A stretch of DNA of 64,000 bases. Origin: Azophilus sp965116165 (GTDB taxonomy: Bacteria; Pseudomonadota; Gammaproteobacteria; Pseudomonadales; Azotimanducaceae). Positions 17,072 through 26,542 of this stretch are shown here, piece after piece. The first letter of the stretch is position 1; every line of letters begins with the position of its first letter. The stretch is from assembly GCA_965116165.1 (NCBI GenBank), contig OZ220484.1, positions 1,116,001 to 1,180,000 of the forward strand. The letters run 5' to 3'. The translations under genes were made by a program, and so were the position numbers. Under the pieces are notes generated by a model. It was not told the origin of the DNA, did not search any database, and saw only the letters and a program-made list of their open reading frames with translations.

Positions 17072-19195
17072 TCAGAAAATAAAGTCGTCGCTGTCCAAAA
17101 ATGCGGTCAGTTCCATCAGCTCAATAGTGCCGCCACCCACCGCCTCCAGGTCAATGGCGACCCCCTCGACGACTCCATCATCGTCCCTCATCAGGCTCAT
17201 GTCGATATCGCCGATTTTGTCCACGCCGCTGAACACGCTCAGATCAATCCTGTCGCCCTCGGCGCTGTCGAAATCCAGGATCCTGTCCGTCTCGTCGCCG
17301 CCCGGGGCGGAGGGGGCGAACACGAACGTATCGCCTCCCGAACCGCCCTCCAGGGTGTCGTCGCCCCATCCGCCGTGCAGGGTGTCGTCGCCCGCGTCGC
17401 CATATAGCCCGTCCGTGCCCTCGCCGCCCTCAAGGGTGTCGCCGCCGTCGCCGCCATACAGGGTGTCGTTGTCCGCGTTGCCGTGTAGCGTGTCACCGCC
17501 GTTACCGCCGTACAGCGTGTCCTTGCCGGCCCCGCCGTAAAGCCCACCGACAACGGTTTTACCATCCTCGTTCACAAAGGTCTTGTCGTCGCCGTCGCCG
17601 CCATACAGGATGTCGTCGCCCGCGTTGCCATATAGCTCGTCCCTGCCCTCGCCGCCATACAGGATGTCATCGCCCGCGTCGCCATACAGAGTATCATCGC
17701 CGGCGCGGCCGTACAGCGTGTCGTCGCCATCTCCGCCGTAAAGCCCACCGAAAACGGTTTTACCGGCCTCTTCATCTTTTACTACTTCATAGGCCTTGTT
17801 GTCGTGGCCGTCGCCGCCATCCAGGGTGTCGTCGCCGTCGCCACCGTGCAGCTTGTCCGTGCCGTCTTCGCCCCAAAGCCGGTCGTCGCCGGTGCCGCCG
17901 TCCATATCGTCGTTGCCCTCGCCACCAAAGAGGTCATCCTCGCCGGCACCGCCACTGATGAAGTCATTGCCGATCCCGCCATTGAGTCCACCAATACCCT
18001 CCTTGTCAAGTTTGTCGTCACCATCGCCGCCATACAGGCAGTCATTTCCGTCGCGCCCGTACAGGGCGTCCGAGCCGCCCTCGCCATACAGTGTGTCGTT
18101 GTCGGAGCCACCCTCCAATGTGTCGTTGCCAGTGCCGCCATGCAGGGTGTCATTGCCGACACCGCCCACCAACCTGTCATTGCCGCCGCGACCATATAGG
18201 GTGTCATCGCCAGCCTCGCCGTAAAGCCCACGGACAACGATTGTACCGGTCTCGTCCTCATAGTTATTGTCGTCGCCGTCGCCGCCATCCAGCGTGTCGT
18301 CGCCGTCGCGACCATACAGGATGTCGTTGCCGGAGCCACCGTACAGGGTATCATCGCCGGCCCCGCCATCAAGAGTGTCGTCGCCGGCCTCGCCCTCCAG
18401 CGTGTCGTCGCCGCCGCCGCCCTCCAGCGTGTCGTCACCCCCACCGCCTTCGAACGTGTTGTCTCCCGAGTCGCCCACCAATGTGTCACTCTCTTTGGAA
18501 CCCTCAAGGTTCTCAATACTGATGAGCGTATCGTCCTCGGCATCCCCGCCACTGGCGTGGCCGTTGTGAAGATTGACCGTCACGCCAACTGTTGAGAGTC
18601 TGTAGGAGGCCCAGTCCACGCCATCGCCGCCATTCAATGTGTCCCCTCCGGCGCCGCCATCCAGCCTGTCGTCACCGCCGCCGCCACACAGATCATCGTT
18701 GCCCTCGCCGCCTTTAAGGTAGTTATCTTCCTCGTTGCCCGTCAACATGTCCCTCTTGTCGGTTCCTTCAACGTTTTCAATCTCGACAAGCGTGTCGCCC
18801 GCGGCATCCCCGCCACTGACGTAGTCGGTCTCAAGATTGATAATCACACCACGGCTAGCTGTCGAGAATCGATAGGTGGCCCAATCCACGCCGGCACCGC
18901 CATCCAGCCTGTCTGCGCCGGCGCCGCCCATCAGATCGTCGTTGCCAGCGCCGCCGTAGAGCTCGTCATCACCATCACCACCATCCAAGTGGTCGTCGCC
19001 GCTACCGCCCTCCAAATGGTCAATACCAGAGCCAGCCCAGAGTATGTCGTCACCGTCGCCGCCATACAGCTCGTCATCGCCCACACCGCCGGTCAGCCTG
19101 TCGTTGCCGGCCAAACCATAAATCCTATAAGCATCGCTGGTGGTGACCGAATACTCGTCATCACCGGTTGTGCCCTCCCACAACTTTTTCGACAT
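17072..19195 (-). CDS. RTX calcium-binding repeat protein
   Basis: 707 residues starting MSKKLWEGTTGDDEYSV, with GGGAG upstream of the ATG. It is built of RTX nonapeptides (GGDGDDILWAG and similar) interrupted by two longer segments that read YRFSTASRGVIINLETDYV and YRLSTVGVTVNLHNGHA, as in other RTX proteins, and by repeated short inserts around VVGGLYG. It ends in the unglycine-rich stretch IDLSVFSGVDKIGDI to LTAFLDSDDFIF, a likely type I secretion signal. It lies 57 bp upstream of the larger RTX gene on the same strand, so the two may be co-transcribed. No exporter is nearby. Confidence 0.88.
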   Translation of the reverse strand: MSKKLWEGTTGDDEYSVTTSDAYRIYGLAGNDRLTGGVGDDELYGGDGDDILWAGSGIDHLEGGSGDDHLDGGDGDDELYGGAGNDDLMGGAGADRLDGGAGVDWATYRFSTASRGVIINLETDYVSGGDAAGDTLVEIENVEGTDKRDMLTGNEEDNYLKGGEGNDDLCGGGGDDRLDGGAGGDTLNGGDGVDWASYRLSTVGVTVNLHNGHASGGDAEDDTLISIENLEGSKESDTLVGDSGDNTFEGGGGDDTLEGGGGDDTLEGEAGDDTLDGGAGDDTLYGGSGNDILYGRDGDDTLDGGDGDDNNYEDETGTIVVRGLYGEAGDDTLYGRGGNDRLVGGVGNDTLHGGTGNDTLEGGSDNDTLYGEGGSDALYGRDGNDCLYGGDGDDKLDKEGIGGLNGGIGNDFISGGAGEDDLFGGEGNDDMDGGTGDDRLWGEDGTDKLHGGDGDDTLDGGDGHDNKAYEVVKDEEAGKTVFGGLYGGDGDDTLYGRAGDDTLYGDAGDDILYGGEGRDELYGNAGDDILYGGDGDDKTFVNEDGKTVVGGLYGGAGKDTLYGGNGGDTLHGNADNDTLYGGDGGDTLEGGEGTDGLYGDAGDDTLHGGWGDDTLEGGSGGDTFVFAPSAPGGDETDRILDFDSAEGDRIDLSVFSGVDKIGDIDMSLMRDDDGVVEGVAIDLEAVGGGTIELMELTAFLDSDDFIF

Positions 19196-19236
19196 GGCTA
19201 TGCGCTCCCGAACCGAAATTTAGTTTGTTCCGCGCA

Positions 19237-19554
19237 CTATATACAGTATGGCACTGCTGTCAACGAATTTTTATCCTTCATCCCTTGATAGGCATCGCCG
19301 GAGGCACCGCGGTCGCGGAACTTCACGGAAACCGCCTCGTCCAGCAGCTCGAACAGCCCGAGCCGCCGGGCGGTCCGGGCGAGAATCGACGCGCCGCCGG
19401 GCGGTCGCGCCGGTCTTGGTATTGACCCGCGGGCGCTCGCGGGAGGGGGGCGGGCGTGTAACAGTTCCATGCTCGGGCTCCTTGTTTGTTTGGATGAAAC
19501 AAGCATGCCTGAATCGGCGGGGGAAAGTTCCGAAAGGTATCTGAGCCAGTACAT
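19237..19554 (-). pseudogene. possible transposase N-terminal remnant
   Basis: A 105-codon open frame on the minus strand contains ILARTARRLGLFELLDEAV followed by SVKFRDRGAS, which resembles the early part of some DDE transposases (a RxLGLFELLDEAVxVKxRxRGAS pattern). The frame then becomes meaningless and ends. It abuts family A copy 2. I am not sure of the family. Confidence 0.25.
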
Positions 19555-19652
19555 GGAACCCTGATTAATCCTATATCCTCGGCATTATATTTAATAAAAT
19601 CAATAGGTTACAAGTGGTTCAATGCTGCTCCATTGATTTGTTCAGACCTTCC
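19555..19652 (+). repeat. MITE-like family A, copy 2
   Basis: Forward copy from GGAACCC to ACCTTCC. The flanking 4 bp do not match each other, so it is old or its ends have changed. It lies in the RTX-lipoprotein gap. Confidence 0.75.
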
Positions 19653-19924
19653 CCAACCTTTGAACGGGTGCTCGCCGCCTTTTCGATCAGCAATGCCCGC
19701 CAACGGTGCGTAATTATTCGTTTGAGTCCGAATACCAGACGAAATTGATCATTTGCGCATTAGCCCCGAGGGTGGAATCCGCATCGGCAAACAGGACAGT
19801 TTATTTGTTCTAAAACCGGACATTTGTATGTGTTTACAACACTTTTCGATCATCGCATTTGCATTGCTGGCCGGGCATGGGCGATTATGACGCTTCTCAA
19901 CTGAAGCTCACGGAGTCGGAATTT

Positions 19925-20683
19925 ATGAAGACAGTCGACAGGCCGCATTGGTTATTCACATCCTTCAGGCGGATGTCTTTGGTCTGTGCGATCACGCTGG
20001 TTTCCGCTTGCGCTACGCAATCCCTGGTTTACGACTCACCGGATGCAAGGCCGCCCCCGGTTGATCCCTCTGTAGTCATTTTGCCACCGGATGTGGTCAT
20101 TTCCCTATATACAGCAGGGGGGCATCAAAAACCGAGGGCCGACTGGTCGGATACCGTGTCGAACAATCTGATGGATGCCCTGCAAGACCGGCTCTACGAA
20201 CGCGGTGTTCGGTTCACGGAATACGGCGAGGATTTCCACGACCAAGACATGGATGCGGTTCGACAGATGAACGTAGTGCTCGACGCAATTGAATTGAGCC
20301 GCCTCAGAGCCATCGCGGATACGCGACAGGTTGGTGTCACGGCGATGGGGGGTGACCGCGACTATTTTCTCGCCGAAGACGAGCGCGAGCAGTTGCGCGA
20401 GTTCGACACCGACTACGCACTTTTTGTGGCATTGCGGGCCAATCGCGCGTCCTCGGGCCGCATCGTGACCGCAGTGCTAGCCACGGTGGCAACGCTCGGG
20501 ACGGCAGGGGTGGACACAGATAGCATGCAATTTCGCAGCGCGCTGATCGACCTTCGCGATGGATACATCAAATGGGCGAATTTCGATTCCGAAGCGCTCT
20601 CCGATGTTGGGGATCTCGTGACGGCAAAGGAGAGACGCTGGCAGCGGGCGGTTGACCATCTCCTCAAAGGTTTTCCGCTTTAG
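19925..20683 (+). CDS. lipoprotein of unknown function
   Basis: 252 residues from ATG 19925, chosen because it gives a clear lipoprotein signal: MKTVDRPHWLFTSFRRM, a hydrophobic core, then the lipobox VSAC at about residue 29. The mature part is acidic and has no enzyme motif known to me; a hydrophobic stretch IVTAVLATVATLGTAG sits late in the protein. A CGGAG element lies about 9 bp upstream of the start. It is 13 bp upstream of an M48-type protease gene, so the two probably act together in the cell envelope. Confidence 0.75.
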   Translation: MKTVDRPHWLFTSFRRMSLVCAITLVSACATQSLVYDSPDARPPPVDPSVVILPPDVVISLYTAGGHQKPRADWSDTVSNNLMDALQDRLYERGVRFTEYGEDFHDQDMDAVRQMNVVLDAIELSRLRAIADTRQVGVTAMGGDRDYFLAEDEREQLREFDTDYALFVALRANRASSGRIVTAVLATVATLGTAGVDTDSMQFRSALIDLRDGYIKWANFDSEALSDVGDLVTAKERRWQRAVDHLLKGFPL

Positions 20684-20696
20684 ATCGAGGGCGCGG

Positions 20697-21953
20697 ATGC
20701 GCACTGGCCTATTTGCTGCAGCGTCATTGATCGCCGCGGCCTTTTTGGTGGTTAATTCAGAGGCATCCGACTCGGATCGGAGCCGGGACGAGGCAGGCCT
20801 GTGGATGCGTGTGGACCGCATTGAGCAGGAATGGCGCACCTCGAACCAAATCGTGCCGGATGAAGCACTTGGGAGCCACCTCAAGCAACTGACTTGCAAG
20901 ACGGTTGGCACCATATGTGATGAACTCCGCATCTACGTAATCCGTGCTCCGGGTTTCAATGCCTTTATGTATCCGAACGGTGCGATGTTCGTCTCTTCCG
21001 GCCTGCTACTCAGAGTCGGTGACGACGCCGAACTTGCTGCGGTGCTGGGCCATGAAACGTCACATTTCACGCGCAAGCACGCTTTGGAAAGGATACGGCG
21101 CGAGTCTCGGACTAGGTCCGGATTTGCTATCGCGAATACCCTGATTGCAGCAGCGGGCACAGTCGCCACTGCCTCATCAAACAGTTACCAAGGTGAAATG
21201 GCCGCACAAAACCTGTCAAACACCGCCCAAGCCATGTTAGGCGCAGCCAGCGTTTTCGCCACTTTTCAACTCGTCGCCTATCACCGAGACGAAGAACGCG
21301 AGGCCGACCTGGACGGCGTCAACTGGATGATCGCCCGTGGAATCGACCCACACGGCGCACCAAGAATCTGGCAAAAAGTCGTTACCGAGCAGAAGGCGGG
21401 CGGGCGTGAATCCGGTTTCAGCATCTTGGCAACACACCCAGCGCCTCAAACTCGTCTTGATTACCTGTCTGAAATCGCTGGCGCGGACTTGGACGTATCA
21501 AGCCAGGACATCGCCCCGGAAGATTCGCGATCGCACGCAGAAAATACGATCTCACCATTAGTGGACCCACATAGGGAGGATTGGATCGCCGACGAGATGG
21601 AATCTCAGCATCCCGCCCAATTCGAAGTGATCGCGCGAATGCAGGAAGGATTCGGCCTATCGCCCGGGTACACGAACTATCTTGTCGGCAAATCCTGGGC
21701 TACCCACGCACGATCATTACGAGGCAGCAAAGAGAAGCATGCGCTGGAGAAGGCTGCCGCCGCCTTCGAGCGAGCAATGGCAGTTGAACATGGGAGGCCC
21801 CCCGAAATATTCCGTGAATGGGCCAAAGTGAATGTAGCCCAAGGCGACACCGGGGCGGCGGCTGAAAACTACGCTCGCTACCTTTCCCTCGTACCGGACG
21901 CCTGGGATGCCAAATACGTCCGTCGTCAAATTAAGCGTCTTGGACAACAGTAA
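20697..21953 (+). CDS. M48-family metalloprotease (BepA/LoiP-like)
   Basis: 418 residues from ATG 20697 (GAGGG upstream). An N-terminal hydrophobic segment LFAAASLIAAAFLVV serves as signal peptide. Zinc site HETSH lies in VLGHETSHFTRKHALERI and the third ligand in EREADLDGVNWM, as in M48 peptidases. The central segment FNAFMYPNGAMFVSSGLL is the family's typical substrate-edge strand. The last 120 residues look helical and tetratricopeptide-like (YARYLSLVPDAWDA), as in BepA. Probably a periplasmic protease for outer-membrane protein quality control, paired with the lipoprotein upstream. Confidence 0.85.
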   Translation: MRTGLFAAASLIAAAFLVVNSEASDSDRSRDEAGLWMRVDRIEQEWRTSNQIVPDEALGSHLKQLTCKTVGTICDELRIYVIRAPGFNAFMYPNGAMFVSSGLLLRVGDDAELAAVLGHETSHFTRKHALERIRRESRTRSGFAIANTLIAAAGTVATASSNSYQGEMAAQNLSNTAQAMLGAASVFATFQLVAYHRDEEREADLDGVNWMIARGIDPHGAPRIWQKVVTEQKAGGRESGFSILATHPAPQTRLDYLSEIAGADLDVSSQDIAPEDSRSHAENTISPLVDPHREDWIADEMESQHPAQFEVIARMQEGFGLSPGYTNYLVGKSWATHARSLRGSKEKHALEKAAAAFERAMAVEHGRPPEIFREWAKVNVAQGDTGAAAENYARYLSLVPDAWDAKYVRRQIKRLGQQ

Positions 21954-22061
21954 AATTGAATGATAGTTAAATTTTCGCTCGTTGAGCTATCGAAATTTTG
22001 GTTCCATTCCATTGCAACCACCTTGTAGCCCCAACGATTCCCACAACAACCAACTCCTTAA

Positions 22062-22160
22062 GGAAGGTCTGAACAATTCGATAGAGCAGCATTTAGCCAC
22101 TCGTAAGCTATTGATTTTATTAAACCGGATGCCCCGACTACAGGATTAATCAGAGGTTCC
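22062..22160 (-). repeat. MITE-like family A, copy 3
   Basis: Complete 99-bp copy in reverse orientation, GGAAGGTCT to GAGGTTCC, flanked by TTAA on both sides. It stands just upstream of the DUF433 gene. Confidence 0.88.
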
Positions 22161-22213
22161 TTAATTTGACCGCTGCCGACAATTCAACCCTTGAGCTTTC
22201 TCGGAGCTTCACG

Positions 22214-22506
22214 ATGACCGATACGTTGATCGAGCGGAATCCAGACATCCTTGACGGAACCCCCGTGTTCGCGGGCACCCGCGTTCCGGTGCGCATCCTG
22301 ATGGAGCGCCTCGAGGCGGGGGACCGGCTCGACGATTTCCTGATCGACCACCCCTCCGTGTCCCGACACCAGGCGATAGCGCTGCTGGAGCAGGCGACGA
22401 CCATGCTTTGTCTCAAGGCCGAGTTTGGCTTTCGTCCGTTCCCGAAACGCGGGGGGATCGTTACGAACGCGTTGATCGATCATCTGCGCGAGGAAGCGGG
22501 CGACTG

Positions 22507-22507
<1 letters not shown>
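22214..22507 (+). CDS. DUF433 antitoxin-like protein
   Basis: 97 residues from ATG 22214 (MTDTLIERNPDILDG). The pattern NPDILDGTPVFAGTRVPV, then LDDFLIDHPSVSRHQAIALL, is that of DUF433 proteins, small winged-helix-like DNA-binding antitoxins usually encoded with a PIN-type (DUF5615 or VapC-like) toxin. Its TGA overlaps the ATG of the following toxin start (TGATG), as in an intact pair, but that toxin is broken after about 13 codons. A 17-residue upstream extension (TTG at 22166) would begin inside the family A flank and is less likely. Confidence 0.8.
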
Positions 22508-22625
<118 letters not shown>

Positions 22626-22674
22626 GGATTGCGGCCCCCGAACTATTGCTAGTGGGTATTGCGGCTTATTCTAA

Positions 22675-22773
22675 GGAAACTCTGATCAATTCGATAGAGC
22701 AGCATTTAGCTATTCGTAAGCTATTGATTTTATTACTCGGTATGCCTCGGCTACAGGATTAATCAGAGGTTCC
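22675..22773 (-). repeat. MITE-like family A, copy 4
   Basis: 99-bp reverse copy (GGAAACTCT to GAGGTTCC) flanked by CTAA on both sides (22671-22674 and 22774-22777). Together with copy 3 in the same orientation it brackets the DUF433 / broken toxin / tRNA-Ala segment. Confidence 0.88.
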
Positions 22774-22838
22774 CTAACCTTGACCGCCGCAACATCATAG
22801 AATGAATGGCGGGTCCGACTTTTTCTGGAGCAACACCC

Positions 22839-23621
22839 ATGATTCTTGGCCTCGATGTCGGCAACAGCCAAATCTACTGTGGCGTTTTTGAGGACGGGCG
22901 CATCAAGGTGCAGTTCCGCCGCACGTCAAGAACCCGAAGCTCATCGGACGAACTGGGCATTTTTCTGCGCGCCGCGCTGCGCGAGAACGGCATCGACCCC
23001 GACGACATCGACGAGATCGCCTGCTGTTCCGTGGTGCCGGATCTCAACTACTCGATCCGCGCCTGCTGCCAGAAATATTTCCGCATCGACCCCATGATCA
23101 TGCGCCCCGGAATCAAGACCGGCCTGAAGATCCGCTACAAGGATCCAAAGGAGGTGGGCGCCGACCGAATCGCCGACGCCATCGGCGCGGTGAAGCTGTT
23201 CCCGGGACGCAATCTGATTGTTGTGGATTTCGGCACCGCCACGACGGTTTGCGCAATTAACCGGAAACGGGAATTCCTCGGCGGCAATATCCTGCCCGGG
23301 CTGCGCCTTTCCATGGACGCGCTGGAAGCCAACACCGCCCAACTTCCTTCCGTGGAGATCAAACCGGTGCATTCCTCCATTGGACGCTCGACGGTCGAAA
23401 GCATCCAGAGCGGGCTGTATTGGAGCCATGTGGGCATGGTGAAGGAACTCACCAGCCGCATCACGGCCGAAATGTTCGCCGACGACCCGCCCGTCGTTAT
23501 CGGCACCGGTGGATTCTCGCACCTGTTCGACCGGGAACGGCTGTTTGACGAAGTCGTCCCCGACCTTATTCTTACCGGTCTCTTGGAAGCCCTGCGCCTG
23601 AACCGTCCGGGTGCGGGTTGA
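22839..23621 (+). CDS. coaX: type III pantothenate kinase
   Basis: 260 residues. Catalyses ATP-dependent phosphorylation of pantothenate, first step of coenzyme A synthesis, in the cytoplasm. ASKHA-fold motifs: LDVGNSQIYCGVFEDG at the N-terminus, GADRIADAIGA in the middle, DFGTATTVCAI with GGNILPGL after it. Start ATG 22839 has GGAG about 8 bp upstream; an upstream ATG at 22806 adds 11 residues not found in the family. Family A copy 4 is 65 bp upstream and may hold or displace promoter signals. The next gene is an acyl-CoA synthetase, which may be a functional link through CoA or only chance. Confidence 0.92.
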   Translation: MILGLDVGNSQIYCGVFEDGRIKVQFRRTSRTRSSSDELGIFLRAALRENGIDPDDIDEIACCSVVPDLNYSIRACCQKYFRIDPMIMRPGIKTGLKIRYKDPKEVGADRIADAIGAVKLFPGRNLIVVDFGTATTVCAINRKREFLGGNILPGLRLSMDALEANTAQLPSVEIKPVHSSIGRSTVESIQSGLYWSHVGMVKELTSRITAEMFADDPPVVIGTGGFSHLFDRERLFDEVVPDLILTGLLEALRLNRPGAG

Positions 23622-23666
23622 GCGCGAACCAGCCAGTCGGGAATTATACTGAAGCAAGGGCAAACA

Positions 23667-25301
23667 ATGCGTTCCCTCATGGACGCCGGGGCGGCGGATG
23701 CGCCAGCGATCCTGGCACCCGGACAGCACCCGCTATCCTTTGCCGGACTGCGCGCACTCATCGAGGACACCCGGGACGCGCTCATGCAACTGGGCATCGA
23801 CCGTGGCGACCGCGTGGCGATGGTGCTGCCCAACGGGCCTGAAATGGCCGCTGGATTCATCGCCATCGGCTGCCACACCACCGTCGCGCCCTTGAACCCC
23901 GCCTATCGGCGGGAGGAGTTTGACTTCTACCTTGCCGACCTCAAGGCAACGGCCCTAGTGTTGGAGGGGGGAGCCGAATCCCCCGCCGCCGACGCCGCGC
24001 ACCGTCTCGGCATCCGTATTATCGAACTCACCGCCGACAACGAGCGTCCCGCCGGCACCTACGCGCTCACGGCCAGGGGCCGCGAACCGTACGGGGGCAC
24101 CGAGCGGGCGGAACACAAAACCGACCCGGCCAATTTTCAAGACGAGCATCCCCGACATGTTCATATGAGAACGGCCGCGACCGAATCGCCCATCCCCCAA
24201 TTCCCGAAACGATTCCCGCCACCTTTAGAGGCCACCCCCGGTCCCGACGACATCGGACTGATCCTGCACACATCGGGCACCACATCCCGACCCAAGATCG
24301 TGCCCCTAACGCACCGCAACATCTGCGCCTCCGCCCACAATATCGCCCAGACCCTGCGGCTCGGCGCGCATGACCGAAGCCTGAATATCATGCCGCTATT
24401 CCACATCCACGGGTTGATGGCGGGGCTGCTTGCGCCCCTCGGCGTGGGCGGCTCGGCTTTTGCGGCACCAGGGTTCCATGCCCTGCGCTTTTTTGCATGG
24501 GTCGAGGAAGCCGACCCAACCTGGTATACCGCCGTACCCACCATGCACCAGGCCATACTCCGCCGTGCGAAACGCAATCGGTCGGTCATCGACAATGCCC
24601 GCCTGCGCGTCCTGCGCTCCGCGTCGGCGCCATTACCCCCCCAAGTGCTTGCGGAACTCGAAACAACCTTCAAAGTCCCGGTCATCGAAGCCTACGCCAT
24701 GACCGAGGCGGCGCACCAAATGACCAGCAATCCACTGCCGCCGGGCGAACGCATCCCCGGCACGGTGGGCACCGCGGCAGGCCCCGAGGTAAAAATAATG
24801 GATGAACAATCCAATCGATTGCTCGCCCCGGGCGAGACGGGCGAAGTCGTGATCCGTGGTGCGAACGTCATGCAAGGCTACGAGGCCAATGCGGACGCGA
24901 ACGCCAAGGCTTTCGTCGGCGATTGGTTGCGAACCGGCGACCAGGGGATGATGGATAATCGGGGCTACCTGACCATCACGGGCCGGCTCAAGGAAATCAT
25001 CAACCGCGGCGGCGAGAAAATATCGCCCCGGGAAGTGGACGAGGCGTTGATGGATCATCCCGCCATCGCCCAAGCGGTCACTTTCGCCATCCCGCACGAT
25101 GGGCTCGGTGAGGAGGTCGCCGCCGCTGTCGTATTGCGCGACGGCGCCGATGCCGGGCGGGACGAGGTCCGCCAATTCGCCGCCGAGCGCCTGGCGGCGT
25201 TCAAGGTGCCGCGCCATATCGTGGTCGTCGATGCAATTCCCAAGGGAGCAACGGGGAAATTGCAGCGCATCGGCCTGGCCAAAACGTTGGGCATGACCTG
25301 A
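23667..25301 (+). CDS. AMP-dependent acyl-CoA synthetase/ligase (oxalate-CoA-ligase-like)
   Basis: 544 residues. Adenylating enzyme: P-loop-like LHTSGTTSRPKIVPLTHRN, AYAMTEAAHQMTSNP, the TGDQG motif and the hinge/lysine region GRLKEIINRGGEKISPREV, with catalytic lysine near ATGKLQRIG at the C-terminus. The sequence HQMTSNPLPP and FHIHGL are like oxalate-CoA ligases (Pcs60 type), but substrate cannot be fixed by reading. There is a low-complexity insertion of about 45 residues (around 138-185, YGGTERAEHKTDP) before the ATP-binding loop. Its last codons are partly duplicated about 70 bp downstream. Confidence 0.85.
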   Translation: MRSLMDAGAADAPAILAPGQHPLSFAGLRALIEDTRDALMQLGIDRGDRVAMVLPNGPEMAAGFIAIGCHTTVAPLNPAYRREEFDFYLADLKATALVLEGGAESPAADAAHRLGIRIIELTADNERPAGTYALTARGREPYGGTERAEHKTDPANFQDEHPRHVHMRTAATESPIPQFPKRFPPPLEATPGPDDIGLILHTSGTTSRPKIVPLTHRNICASAHNIAQTLRLGAHDRSLNIMPLFHIHGLMAGLLAPLGVGGSAFAAPGFHALRFFAWVEEADPTWYTAVPTMHQAILRRAKRNRSVIDNARLRVLRSASAPLPPQVLAELETTFKVPVIEAYAMTEAAHQMTSNPLPPGERIPGTVGTAAGPEVKIMDEQSNRLLAPGETGEVVIRGANVMQGYEANADANAKAFVGDWLRTGDQGMMDNRGYLTITGRLKEIINRGGEKISPREVDEALMDHPAIAQAVTFAIPHDGLGEEVAAAVVLRDGADAGRDEVRQFAAERLAAFKVPRHIVVVDAIPKGATGKLQRIGLAKTLGMT

Positions 25302-25377
25302 TGCTTTGTCTCCGACCTAGTGTTTCGCATCGTCATTGCATCGGCCTGACCAAACCATCGGGTATGGACTGATGCGT
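25264..25377 (+). repeat. short direct duplication of the ligase gene end
   Basis: The stretch 25266-25304 (GCATCGGCCTGGCCAAAACG onward) recurs at 25339-25377 with about 80 percent identity, period 73 bp. The second copy still reads IGLTKPSGMD in the old frame, against IGLAKTLGMT at the true gene end, and overlaps the start of the next gene. Confidence 0.65.
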
Positions 25378-26403
25378 ATCTGTATCTACGGTGCCGGGGC
25401 GGTTGGCGGCTATCTGGGTGTGCAGTTGGCGCTCGCCGGGCAGGAAGTCACGCTGATCGCGCGGGGTGCGCATCTGGAGGCAATGCGGGCGCGGGGCGTC
25501 AAGCTGCTGATCGACGACAAAGAACGCATTGCCCATCCCCGCTGCGTCGAAGACCCGGCGGAGGCCGGCCCGCAGGACTATGTCATCCTTTGCGTGAAAG
25601 CCCATTCCATTGCCGCCGTCGCGCCGCGGTTGCGCCCGTTGCTCAGGGACGACACGGCCGTGGTGACGGCGGCAAACGGCATTCCCTGGTGGTATTTCTA
25701 TCGGCTCGGTGGCAGTCACCAAAATCGGCGGATCGAAAGTGTCGATCCCGGTGGGGAAATCTGGGAAGCCATCGGCCCGGAACGGGTGATTGGCTGCGTT
25801 GTCTATCCAGCCACCGAAATCGTTGAGCCCGGCGTCATCCGGCATATCGAAAGCAATAAGCTGTCGCTCGGCGAACCAAGGGGCGATGTGCGGGATCGGA
25901 CCACCCGGCTCGCCAACGCCCTCCGCGATGCCGGCTTTCGTTGCCGGATAACGCGCAACATCCGCGACGAAATTTGGCTGAAACTGCTGGGCAACCTGAG
26001 CTTCAACCCCGTTAGCGCCCTAACGCTCGCCACATTGGAGCGCATCGCCGGCGACCCGGGCACATCGCATATCTGCGAACTGATGATGGGAGAAGCGCGG
26101 GCCATCGCGGATGAATTGGGCGTCGCCATGAAAATAGACATCGAGCGCCGGATGGCGGCAAGCAGGCGGGTTGGCCCACATCGAACATCCATGTTGCAGG
26201 ATCTTGAGGCCGGTCGACCGATGGAAATAGATGCCCTGGTCACCGCCGTACAGGAACTCGGCAGGCTGGTTGGTGTTGCCACCCCCACCATTGATGTCGT
26301 GCTCAGCCTGATCCAGCAGCGCGGCGAGTCAACCGGCACCTATCAGCCCGTGGCAAAAGCAAAAGTCCAGAGTCGCAGCGAGAGGGGAGCGAGGGACGGG
26401 TGA
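25372..26403 (+). CDS. 2-dehydropantoate 2-reductase family protein
   Basis: 343 residues. NADPH-dependent reduction of ketopantoate or a similar 2-oxo acid. N-terminal Rossmann motif MRICIYGAGAVGGYLGVQLA, then CVKAHS, TAANGIPWWYF, and the C-terminal helical domain with NIRDEIWLKLLGNLSFNPVSAL, which contains the family's catalytic lysine and asparagine. Start ATG 25372 begins the Rossmann fold directly. PanE would feed pantothenate synthesis, consistent with coaX two genes upstream, but many paralogues act on other substrates. It lies 70 bp after the ligase gene. Confidence 0.82.
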   Translation: MRICIYGAGAVGGYLGVQLALAGQEVTLIARGAHLEAMRARGVKLLIDDKERIAHPRCVEDPAEAGPQDYVILCVKAHSIAAVAPRLRPLLRDDTAVVTAANGIPWWYFYRLGGSHQNRRIESVDPGGEIWEAIGPERVIGCVVYPATEIVEPGVIRHIESNKLSLGEPRGDVRDRTTRLANALRDAGFRCRITRNIRDEIWLKLLGNLSFNPVSALTLATLERIAGDPGTSHICELMMGEARAIADELGVAMKIDIERRMAASRRVGPHRTSMLQDLEAGRPMEIDALVTAVQELGRLVGVATPTIDVVLSLIQQRGESTGTYQPVAKAKVQSRSERGARDG

Positions 26404-26542
26404 AAAGCCGCACCCGGCCGGCAAGACTCGGGGAGCGAAAACATCGGGCACATTTGAGCCACAGGCAACGCGGACACTTGGGACGCATTGTCGCTCGCAT
26501 GCGGCGGTTTCCCGCCGTTAAAGCCTCAGCATCGGCCGCATA

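Larger units (their letters stand above)
19196..19924. other. 729-bp gap between RTX and lipoprotein genes
   Basis: Should hold the promoter of the RTX genes near 19200-19260 (AT-rich, CACTATATACAGTATGG). Then comes a transposase-like remnant on the minus strand, a full family A repeat at 19555-19652, and about 270 bp with no recognisable content before the lipoprotein gene. Confidence 0.5.

Noticed and set aside
12911..17407. 1498-codon plus-strand open frame antisense to the RTX genes
   Set aside because: It mirrors the GGxGDDTL repeats (reading VVAVTAIQGV patterns); codon bias of the repeats keeps the opposite strand open. No domain or start signal.
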